DNA from: Aurantiochytrium sp. KH105
Lineage: Eukaryota > Sar > Bigyra > Thraustochytrida > Thraustochytriidae
Length of the DNA stretch: 64,000 nt
NCBI GenBank assembly: GCA_003116975.1
Contig: BGKB01000020.1
Location: 372,001-436,000 of the forward strand
Reading direction: 5' to 3'
Of this stretch, positions 1 through 8,573 are shown one piece after another. The notes beneath the pieces were generated by a model that was not told the origin of the DNA, did no database searches, and saw only the letters and a program-made list of their open reading frames with translations. A program made the position numbers and the translations under genes. The first letter of the stretch is position 1. The number at the start of each line of letters is the position of its first letter.

Positions 1-593
1 ATCTTGGTTGGAAAGCTTGTCTGGCACCGAGCAATAGTTTTGGTTTTGACTGCAGGATCCGCACCGGGATTAGCCGGCCAGATCTGTGCACTCTCTCCTC
101 ATTTGCGTGCATATGTTACCCGACTCTATAAGCTGAATCAACTGTAGTATATATGTTGTTTGCGGTCTTGTATTTCTTTTCACGTCCAGACGGATCTGGG
201 TTCCCAAGAGGATGGTCGAAGTCCCCCGGGGGTTAAAAACTGGTTGTCCCGGTTGACAAGGGTTTTTCAAACTCTTTCATAAGAGTGAACCGTTCCCATT
301 GTCAGTCCCGGCGACTCCGGCGGACAACTGTCAACTGTCAATCCCCCACCCCCTCATCCCTCACGGGTCACGGCTGAGCACCGGAGACCAAACGAATCAG
401 TTTGTTTTGAATGGAACAACTGCAGGTATACAGTAGGATCGTCAACTGTGATTGAAATCAGAGGCAAACGATCGAGCAAGCAATGCAGCCATTATTTTTT
501 TTAAGAATGCAACGATACTTTATGCCTTTCAGGGTCAGATGCCTTTCAAAAACTGCTAGCTGCTGTTTCCGGGCAGTAGTGAGCCCATTTGCA
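1..593. other. Left-edge intergenic sequence
   Basis: I see no gene here. The only open frames are short and lack recognisable motifs. The segment lies 3' of the minus-strand two-TM gene, so part of it is probably that gene's 3' UTR and flank. No clear repeat or RNA gene is visible. Confidence 0.5.
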
Positions 594-1100
594 TTAGACC
601 TTTTCATCCACAGGAGTGACCGCGACGACCGCATTTTGCATGGCATTTCGCTGCCATGCTTGCTCGATTTGTTGGTTGTACAAAAAGAACGCGCCAGCTA
701 GGCCCATGCAGCCCATGCAAAGGGTGGCAGAAAACATGACGGCCTTCGCGGTGGTGTTCATCGTTCGTTGCTCCACGGGAAGACCGGCTTCCTTCTTTTG
801 AAGGATTTGAATGCAATAGTAGCAGACGGCAAACGTACACGCCCAGAGCAGGACGATGACAACGACGATGGCAATCCAAACTCCCAAAGAGATGGAGAGC
901 ATGGAGCTAATGTCGGGCGTGTAAATGCCAGGGTTATTGTCGTTGTCATTGTCAGAGGTAACTTCATCATTGCTACAGGTAACGACATTGTACATTCCAT
1001 TGTAGAATTCTACATAGCATGAGTTCCAGTTGTCACAAGTATCTGAGCAGCAGGCGCTGCTTGAAGCATAATGTCCTACCTCGCAAGCGCTGAGCGACAT
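594..1100 (-). CDS. Small two-TM, six-cysteine membrane protein (paralogue 1)
   Basis: A complete 168-residue frame, not matched to any family I know by name. The N-terminus has six cysteines (C6, C17, C18, C22, C28, C42) including an adjacent CC pair. An Asn/Asp-rich stretch (NDNDNDNN) follows, then two hydrophobic helices at about residues 67-95 and 115-137. The loop between them carries LQKKEAGLPVEQR, and the protein ends in ...NAMQ...EKV. The same CC pair, LQKKEA-x-LP-x-(E/D)QR loop, NRNAMQ/QRNAMQ and terminal KV recur in the plus-strand genes at 5168 and 7411, which establishes a family. There is no signal peptide, so TM1 could act as the membrane signal. Function is unknown. A small plasma-membrane or vesicle protein with a disulfide-bonded N-terminal head is an inference. 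It is the most divergent of the three copies. Confidence 0.8.
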   Translation of the reverse strand: MSLSACEVGHYASSSACCSDTCDNWNSCYVEFYNGMYNVVTCSNDEVTSDNDNDNNPGIYTPDISSMLSISLGVWIAIVVVIVLLWACTFAVCYYCIQILQKKEAGLPVEQRTMNTTAKAVMFSATLCMGCMGLAGAFFLYNQQIEQAWQRNAMQNAVVAVTPVDEKV

Positions 1101-4100
1101 ACTGCTTGCAGAAATATTTGCAGTCTACGACGTGGACGGCACTTCTGTTCCGAATTTGCCTGACGATTGTTGCCTGCTCTGAGCGAGGGAGCCCGGCCGG
1201 CAGTGCCTTTTCCCTCCTTCCCTCTTTGCCGTGTCTCTCTTACAAGGCGCAGTATAATTGCTCTTGCAACTGCAGGCGGTGCACGTGACGCGTGCCAAAC
1301 TTTGCACGTTTTCCAGCGCGGCGGCAGCGGGGTGTGCAGGCTCCACAAGTTCAACTTACTACGACTACTGTAATATCGAGTCTCTTGCGATGCTTTCTCG
1401 AGGCTTATGCGCCATCCGAGGAGCACTGATTCATCCCTCCCTCCCCAACGCACTGGCCTCGGAGGCGCCAACCTCCTCCCTAGAGCAGAGATCTGCAGCG
1501 CGACGGAGCTTGCTTGCGGCAGCGGCAGCGGCGCCTCAATTCCCTCGCTCGGCCGTCCCGGTATGGCAAAGCCACCAAGGCGGAGTGCACCGCTAATGGT
1601 GCCAGCGTATGGGCTACGCAAGTTTCGTTTTGCGGAACGTCTTGCGATCTGCAGCTGTGTGCACGATTTCGTGGCCCGCGCGTGCCGCCGTGACTGGATC
1701 ATTAGCGTCGGTCAATCACTCCTGACCGACACGTTTTACTTATGCACGTGTATAGCTGCGTTACTACGCAAGCTCTTCCCCCGTGGACAACGGGACAGCG
1801 GCCCCGCGCGTGCCGTGCCATGCGGTGCGCTGCGCAGTGCCATCGATGGGCGCGCGCTTGCGACCTAAGCATGTCAGAATGCTACAGGTTGACCCAGAGA
1901 AAGCACCCAGTTGGCCTGGGGCCTATCGGCACCAGTCTTTTTTGAGCGAAAAGTTACAGTCGAAGGTAGGCCTTGCATAAAGTTCCAAGCTGGTGGACAC
2001 CCTATTTCGGGACTACGCAGCACATTCGTTGTGCAAGCTCATGCCGCGGTGGGTCGTGGCCGCCCGCCGCAGGCGCCTTTCGAGGCGATGGCGAGCGTGG
2101 AAGTGGGCTTGAGCTTACGGCGAGAGTCGCGAGAAAGAATCCCGAGGTGAACTTGAAGGCGGCTCAGACTCTGAAAGCTGGGAAGTCAGCCAGCCTTCCT
2201 CATCGCCAACAATTTCTGGGCTGCCCCAGACCCAGTTTATGCTGTGAGCCTCTCTCGCCCTTGACATGTCAAGCAAGACTTTGGAAACGTGGTCAAAGAG
2301 GCCTGTCTTTTAAAAGTAAGACAATGACCGATCCCGACGTTGACGCACAATCTTCTTTGAGAGAGCGCAGGTGGTAAGCGACCAACCAAAGTAAAGTTTC
2401 AACTCGTAAGAAACACATTTGATGCGTACGGGATTACGATTATGCTTGAGAGGACATAGCTGCACGATTCGAGCCCGAGTGATTGTTCCCCACAACACTA
2501 GCGAACGGCATACAAAGTCGTTGCTGTTGCTAGTTAAACCCCCAAAAGAGCAGCTCATCATCATCGAGTCGCCTTTCCTCTTTCTTCGCGAGGGTCGCGT
2601 GAAGAGGAGAGCGAATTTAGTTACGAAGCGACCAACAAGAACGCTAGGCGGTTTGACAAAATAAAATAATGAGACTGGATGTGTTAGCAAAAGTGGCGCG
2701 AGGCAAGGGCCATCGAAGTCTCTCAGGTTCTTGAAACGAACGGGAATGATGAACGTACCTTGTCAAGCAGAAGCATGCTGATTTGAGGCGGAAGATTATC
2801 TACATCAATTTGCTCTTTTCAAAACGTGATCGGTCCTTTTTGGTTCACTAGGAATTGTTGCGCAAGGCTTTTGGTTCGTGATTGCGCGAGTACCCTTTAT
2901 AGACACTGAGCGTTTGTGACATTACCTCACTATGATTTTCATCGTTCCACTGATTCCTGGACTTTTGTGAAAAGTACACCGACGCAATTGTGGTATGCAG
3001 TTAGAGATAGTTGATTCACGACGCATGTTGGACATTTGGGTAGCCCCATTACGCCCCCCATCACATCGAGAAGATTCCTTGCTTTCGCAATCAGGCAAGC
3101 AGAGACCAATGCGTCGCCTCTGTCACGATATTTACTCATACGTGTGTCGTCGTTCCATTCGATCAACTTCAAAGTGAAGAGGAAGTCACCGCCGATCACC
3201 GAGTCCTCCAATCAAGGAGAGGCTTGCAAATCTGTATCGTCGTCCATTTGCGATAGCTCTCGTCGCAAGAAGATTTCCTCAATACTGACGTGCAAAGGAC
3301 GATTGCGTCCCTGCAGTGCAATTGCCTGTTTTCATCTGAGTCAAAGCTCCCTTTCTCTAGAAAGTTCGCAAGGAACATAAATGAATCAGGTCGCGTGTGA
3401 AAAGGGCAGTGGTCGCGGCCGGGATACAGTGTTTCGTTCTTGCTGTATTTCCACTTTTGCTTGTAAGTTCATCTCCATTTTTTACAAAGATACACGAACT
3501 TTCAGGCAGATGAATCGCTTCTTCGAGGAGAAAATGTGCTTGTACCTGCGAGCATACTGTTCGCAAACGATATACTCATTTTCATTTGGGGAAAACGAAC
3601 CGATGCTAGGGTAAAGGAAAGGAAAGTCGTTGATCATCTTGAGTGAAAGTTTACCAAACGCTCGGCAAATTTCGCAGACGTTCCCCGCAACACCATTTTC
3701 ACCACGCAGTAGTGTACAACACCTCTTTTCTCAAAAAGAAAGAAAAAGCAACCAAGCTTGACTCTTCTTGCTTAATCGTCTGTAAATACAGGTCTTTGCA
3801 AGGATATGTCAGTATGCCAGCCTGACAGGGAGTCATCCATGGTGATCCTATCGCTCCGTGCGCGCCACGCAAACGCAAGAGGATCAGACCTCCGGCGCTT
3901 CTCTCGGCTGAACGTACTTCGCGTCGTCAACATTCCTGCACCTTCGTCAAGTCCCTCGCCTTTTGAAATCCCTCGCTCGACCGTGCACTCGGGGAGAGTT
4001 TCTTTCGATGGTGCTAGGCTTTGCGGAACGTTTTTATCTCGTTGCGTACAGTCCAGGCCGGAAGGTAAAAGTGGTTGGTTGCACGTGCTCAGGGCGGTCT

Positions 4101-5167
4101 GTAGACTTTGGGGAACTCTTTCATACGCCATGGACGCTGCGTACTGCTTTCTCGACGCCCTAAACGTCCAGCGTTTTGGACCGTGCGTTACGCTTTGGTA
4201 AATGTGTGGTCTCCTCCGAGGCTTCGGCTGTCAAGCTCTTGCTACAGCACGATCACTCGTCTCAGCAGGTGAATCGATACCTCTGCGGGTTGCATTTGCC
4301 TACTGCCGCGGTAGCCTGGTGCCAAATCTCAACGCCCTAAACGAGAAGTACGAGGGTGTGTCCTCCGAGACTCCAGCTCCTGGCTCTTGCTCAAGCACGC
4401 CCGGCGATGTAGCATCGTCAGCGTGGCGATGGCGCGATTTCCAGTTGCAGTTTCTCACAGAGATGTGGATTGGTGCTGATCTTGTCCGCGTGCAACTGCG
4501 TGCTGTGCAACGCGTGCAACTGCGTGCTGTGCAACGCGTGCCCCTTGCACGTGCTCATGCATGTGCTCTTTGCGCGTGCTTTGACAGTAAAAAGGGTACC
4601 GGAACCCAAATTGACGTTGGAACTTTGCCTCAAGCGACGTCTTCTCGGAGATGAACGAGGCTTCTGACCAGCGCCGCTGGCTCGTACCCGATCCGAGATG
4701 TTACGCGATGGTGCGCTGTCGGAGGACTCGCTGCGAAAGTCCTGTTTATGATGATCGTCAGAAACGCTCACTGCAAGCGCAACTGTCAGTGGTTCGAACA
4801 TGATACCCGCCTGACTGATTGATTGATTGGCTGTGGCATTCAGCATGCAACGTCATGTTGCCTCAAAGAGTCGAGTCTAGCGTTAAGGCTTGCACTCACA
4901 GTTAGCCAATCGCCCTCTTGGCACGCGGAAATGAAGTAAAGCTGAAATCTTGACAGTTCGAGCGACCGGCAGCGACCGACTCGGAGCGTAAGTTGCAAGG
5001 GGTACTTTTTCTTTCCCAAGACTAACCGTAAGCAAGGCGAGACAGTCGCCCAGGTTCAGATCGCAGCAAAACCCCAACTGCTGCAGCTCACCAAACAAAC
5101 AAAGAAGCAAATCGACGAAGCATCGAAGAAGAGAAGAAGGACCACAAACGAATAACTGCTCCTGAAA
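1101..5167. other. 4.1-kb intergenic region without a recognisable gene
   Basis: Open frames on both strands are short (at most about 210 codons), have no family motifs and shift composition along their length, so I call none. The region separates the divergent first and second two-TM paralogues and must hold both promoters. It contains TCCCTCGCTCG followed by TGCGGAACGT at 1541-1640 and again at 3969-4031. A short tandem duplication, GTGCAACTGC-GTGCTGTGCAACGC, lies at about 4490-4540. Confidence 0.45.
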
Positions 5168-5593
5168 ATGAGCTGCTACGGCGTTTACTCTGCAAGCAGC
5201 ACTTGCTGCTCGTCGTGCCCAAGCGCTGCGGAAATTTGCCAGAACTACTATGGTTCGGTTGCCTGCTATGACGAGGATGGCTTTGTTGTGAGCGCCGAAG
5301 TCTCTTCTGCTCTTTCTGGCGCGATGATTGGCATTCTCGTCTTTGTTGTTGTGCTTTGGGTCGTTACCTTTCTCGGCCTCTGGTATGCAATTCGGACCCT
5401 CCAGAAAAAGGAAGCTCACCTTCCTCTTGAGCAGCGCTCGCTCACCTGCGGCATGATTGTGCTTATGGTGCTTATGACTCTTTGTCTTGGTCTCATTGGT
5501 CTTCTCCTGATGTACGTCATCGTCAACAACCAAATCACTTCTGCGATAAATCGAAATGCTATGCAGCAGATGATGACTGCAAACAAGGTCTAA
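5168..5593 (+). CDS. Small two-TM, six-cysteine membrane protein (paralogue 2)
   Basis: A 141-residue protein. The N-terminal head has C3, C13, C14, C17, C24 and C33. Predicted membrane helices lie at about 51-75 and 95-119. A short charged loop, LQKKEAHLPLEQR, joins them, and the tail is NRNAMQQMMTANKV. Identity to the gene at 7411 is high in the second half: SLTCGMIVLMVLMTLCLG is shared exactly. The two clearly come from a recent tandem duplication. The first ATG follows a GC-poor leader (GCTCCTGAAA) and matches the paralogue start MSCY. The conserved terminal Asn-Lys-Val could be a sorting or PDZ-type signal, but this is inference. Function is unknown. Confidence 0.85.
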   Translation: MSCYGVYSASSTCCSSCPSAAEICQNYYGSVACYDEDGFVVSAEVSSALSGAMIGILVFVVVLWVVTFLGLWYAIRTLQKKEAHLPLEQRSLTCGMIVLMVLMTLCLGLIGLLLMYVIVNNQITSAINRNAMQQMMTANKV

Positions 5594-5669
5594 GTCAGAG
5601 CAGGTAATGCCTCCGTCTACTGCAGCAAAAAAGGGGGAGGAGAAAATGAAAAAGTCAAAGACAACCTAA

Positions 5670-5845
5670 AGCAGTCATGATGTCAACCATTTTGTCTCTC
5701 GCAAGCATATGTTTGAGCGTAGCCTGTCCCGAAGTAGCTGAACCACAGCGCGAATAGTCACGTTGCTTTTCCCATTTTTGCTGTTGCTGACGTTAACACG
5801 TGGAGAAGGGCCGCCACAGGATTACGTGGAGGTGACGCCCATCTT
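5670..5845. repeat. 3'-flank repeat, copy A (after paralogue 2)
   Basis: Noncoding sequence downstream of paralogue 2 that recurs imperfectly after paralogue 3. Shared blocks include ACCATTTTGTCTCTC (5687-5701), GCTTTTC-CATTTTTGCT (about 5766) and GCCACAGGA-ACGTGGAGGTG (about 5813). Their order and spacing are similar in both copies. This marks a duplication unit larger than the coding sequence. Confidence 0.7.
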
Positions 5846-6195
5846 GCTTTCCGGGCCCTGGAGCTTCTTATCATCAGCGCCAAGCTTGCTTGCCCTCATC
5901 TCATTGACTGCCAAGGTTCAAGACCATGGCGGCCAGCAGACGAAGTCTGACGAGGTCTCGGCGATTCTCCACTAATGGCTGCTTCCCTCGCTCGCTCGTT
6001 CCTCCGCCCAGGCCATCCGCGCTGGATTTCTGCGGAACGTTTTTGCAGTCGCTCCACCGCAGCTTCCCTGGCCGATGGAATGGCTCTGCACTCGTCCAGC
6101 TCAGCTAACGTCACCAATCTGCGCCGTGGGCCCGGTCACGCGAGCGAGCGAGCGTGCTGGCTGGCTGGCTCAAACGGCAACGGCAACGGCGCCGC

Positions 6196-6252
6196 GCATC
6201 GCATCGCATCGCATCGCATCGCATCGCATCGCATCGCATCGCATCGCATCGC
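6196..6252. repeat. GCATC pentanucleotide microsatellite
   Basis: About eleven perfect tandem copies of GCATC. It lies in noncoding sequence upstream of paralogue 3. It opens reading frames in several phases, encoding HRIAS on one strand and MRCDA on the other, which explains the apparent ORFs here. Confidence 0.95.
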
Positions 6253-6402
6253 AGTGCGCTCTCGTTTGATCGAGGGTGTGCAAGAGGGCTCTCGCTGGGC
6301 TGTAACGCACCGTACGGTACGGGGATGTACTCGAACGGATCTATGCACATCGTCCCATGATGGATGACTGACTGTGCACGTGCAAGCTCTGGCCGCCCAG
6401 CT

Positions 6403-6428
6403 AGCCAGCCAGCCAGCCAGCCAGCCAG
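6403..6428. repeat. CCAG tetranucleotide microsatellite
   Basis: Roughly six tandem copies of AGCC/CCAG in noncoding DNA between the second and third two-TM paralogues. Confidence 0.9.
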
Positions 6429-6807
6429 GTCGAGCCCGGCAACTTCTCAAATCGAGCGCCGCCGCGGCTGCATGCCGACGTCTTTCTGCGCGCGGCACGC
6501 GGCCGGGCCAGAACCTTACATTTGCTCGAGGGGCCGGCCCAAGCGGCACGCGCTCGCAAGGGGGGGCGTGCGCAAGAAATGAGCTTCTCGACCAGCTGGG
6601 CCTGCTGGCGATCGGGCTTGCGTCGGCTTTACTTTCTCTCCAGGCCAGCACGGTGACGAGCGGCGGTAGGTTGCGGCTGCGCGGTTGTCCTTCGGTCGCG
6701 AATTGTCCACGAGCGCTGGCGTGGCCAAGGCATGCCCCGCGCCCGCGCAGATGTCGGTTCTGATGTGACATTCAGGATAGGGCAGATGGAGGCCCTGCTC
6801 GAGAAGC

Positions 6808-6860
6808 AGCAGCCGCCGCAGCAGCAGCAGGAGGAGGAGCAGGAGCAGGAGCAGGAGCAA
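6808..6860. repeat. CAG / GGAGCA imperfect repeat
   Basis: Imperfect trinucleotide/hexanucleotide purine-rich array (CAGCAG then GGAGCA units). It lies about 550 bp upstream of the 7411 gene. No coding role is supported. Confidence 0.85.
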
Positions 6861-7410
6861 AGGGAACAGTGCATCACGAGGATTGCCACCAGCAACAGAA
6901 GTCGCGTCGGCTGCATCTGCAGCTGGTAGGGGCGATCTCCGGGAATAGATGTCCACGAATGTCCAGCGTCCTGGATCTTGTCGCCCCAACCACCCGTCAA
7001 GTTTCCAAAATGAGCCCGGAACGAATCAGGACCGGACCCCTGGAAGACCCGCAAAGAAGGCGGGTTTGTCCTGGTAATACCTGGGCTTTTGGTTTACGCT
7101 TGCGATCAGCCTCGAATGGCTGCTTTGGACAGCACGAGCTTGCTCTTCGCGAATTTCAGACAAGGAGGACAAACTAGGTATTGGGGTTGGGGCCAAAGGT
7201 GTCGTGCGTCCATCTTCATCCTGAAATCCGAGTAGGCGCCTGGCACACACACGCACACGCTTCTCTCCCGCCCCGCCTCTCCTCGACTCGCAGCAAACCT
7301 GAAACGGCCTCGGCACGTTGAGCAGAAAGAGTATAGGTTACCTTTGAGCAGAAAAAGAACGAGTCAAGAAAGAGAATATCTGTCAGTCAGTACGCGCGCG
7401 TCAAGGAGAA

Positions 7411-7842
7411 ATGAGCTGCTACTACTATGGCGTTTACCCCGCGAGCTCGTCTTGCTGTAACGTATGCCCAAGCACAGCTGAGACGTGCTATCTTCCGGTG
7501 GGGGATGTTGTTTGCATAGATGGGGACGGCAATAGGGTATACACTGAAGTTGATTCCACTCTTTCAACCATCTACATTGCGATTATCGCCGTGGTCGTCG
7601 TCGTATGGATCCTCACGCTCGTCGGACTGTACTGTGCGATCCAGAAGCTTCAGAAGAAGGAGGCCTTTCTGCCTCCTGATCAGCGCTCGCTCACATGTGG
7701 CATGATTGTGCTTATGGTTCTCATGACCCTCTGCCTGGGGTGGATTGGTCTTCTCCTCATGTACTTTATCATCAACAGCCAGATCGACGCAGCGATCAAT
7801 CGCAATGCTATGCAGCAAGTAGTTTTGCAGAACAAGGTCTAA
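7411..7842 (+). CDS. Small two-TM, six-cysteine membrane protein (paralogue 3)
   Basis: A 143-residue protein, co-oriented with the paralogue 1.8 kb upstream. It has C3, C15, C16, C19, C26 and C35 in the head, TM helices at about 53-77 and 97-121, the loop LQKKEAFLPPDQR, and the tail NRNAMQQVVLQNKV. Differences from paralogue 2 concentrate in the exposed head (an extra YY after C3, and different residues between cysteines). The second TM is nearly unchanged. That pattern suggests a conserved membrane module with a variable exterior. The start is the first ATG and matches paralogue 2. Function is unknown. Confidence 0.85.
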   Translation: MSCYYYGVYPASSSCCNVCPSTAETCYLPVGDVVCIDGDGNRVYTEVDSTLSTIYIAIIAVVVVVWILTLVGLYCAIQKLQKKEAFLPPDQRSLTCGMIVLMVLMTLCLGWIGLLLMYFIINSQIDAAINRNAMQQVVLQNKV

Positions 7843-8573
7843 GGGATGTCATGCGACGACTCGACTTGATTTTAGAAAGAGTGCAGTTACCCACTGCAGA
7901 AAAATCAAAGAAGACAACGAACAAGCAGAGAAAGAAGAAAACAAACTGCAACAGTCAGAATGTTCACCATTTTGTCTCTCTCCATGTTAAATTTTAAAGA
8001 AAACAGCTTTTCGCATTTTTACTATTGCTGACGATGACTTGAGCACGCATGATAAAATGTCGCGCCACAGGAACACGTAGCGGTGCCGTTCAATACAATC
8101 TCTTGCTCTTTCAAGCTTAAGTACTAGTTAGGAAAGTCTGAACTAACAAGCTTTCTTGCCCTGATCCCCGAATGCTTTTGCGCTTCCCGACAAGTAGCAA
8201 TCCAAAGTCACACGTTTCAGAATAAAGGATCGTTCATCTCTTCCCTTTTTTTCCTTGGTCTGCCAATCCTTTGCTCTCCAGGTGGATTTAACAAGGGGCA
8301 TTTTCCGCGAGGTTTGGGGGCTGATTTCCTCCACTGTTTCTCGCTGTCGTCATATTTTTGCCACCTTGCGCTCACGCAACCTCCCCAACCCCAGGGGAAG
8401 CAAGCAAAGCAAACTCGCGCCGCGTCGCGCGGCAGCGAGGCAGAGAGCGGCGCGAAGGCCGCGGCGACGTCTGCTAGACTGGTCTGCCGCTCGTCGGTGG
8501 AGAGGGCAGGACAGCAAAGCGCAGACGCTGGAGCTACGCGCGAGGCTCGAGGAGCAAGATCTGCGAGGGAAGC
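7843..8573. other. Intergenic, 3' flank of paralogue 3 and leader of histidine kinase
   Basis: No gene is supported. The left half is the shared 3' flank. The right part (about 8380-8573) becomes GC-rich and is likely the promoter or 5' leader of the histidine kinase. Open frames here are out of phase with the kinase and lack motifs. Confidence 0.5.
7950..8095. repeat. 3'-flank repeat, copy B (after paralogue 3)
   Basis: Counterpart of the 5670-5845 segment. ACCATTTTGTCTCTC is at about 7967, GCTTTTCGCATTTTTACT at about 8007 and GCCACAGGAACACGTAGCGG at about 8063, in the same order after the stop codon. The segment is diverged but clearly collinear. Confidence 0.7.

Larger units (their letters stand above)
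5594..7410. other. Intergenic region with microsatellites between paralogues 2 and 3
   Basis: No gene is supported. The first 270 bases are the 3' flank of paralogue 2 and align by eye with the 3' flank of paralogue 3. Further in are a third TCCCTCGCTCG...TGCGGAACGT pair (5984-6040), a GCATC array (6196-6252), a CCAG array (6403-6428) and a purine-rich CAG/GGAGCA tract (6808-6860). Long frames through these arrays on both strands are repeat artefacts. Confidence 0.5.

Noticed and set aside
1076..1702. 208-codon minus-strand frame upstream of the first two-TM gene
   Set aside because: Arg/Ala/Ser-rich, no motif, and it covers the probable promoter of the two-TM gene. No homologue recognised.
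6136..6771. 211-codon minus-strand frame through a GCATC array
   Set aside because: Driven by the microsatellite (MRCDA repeats). No support for coding.
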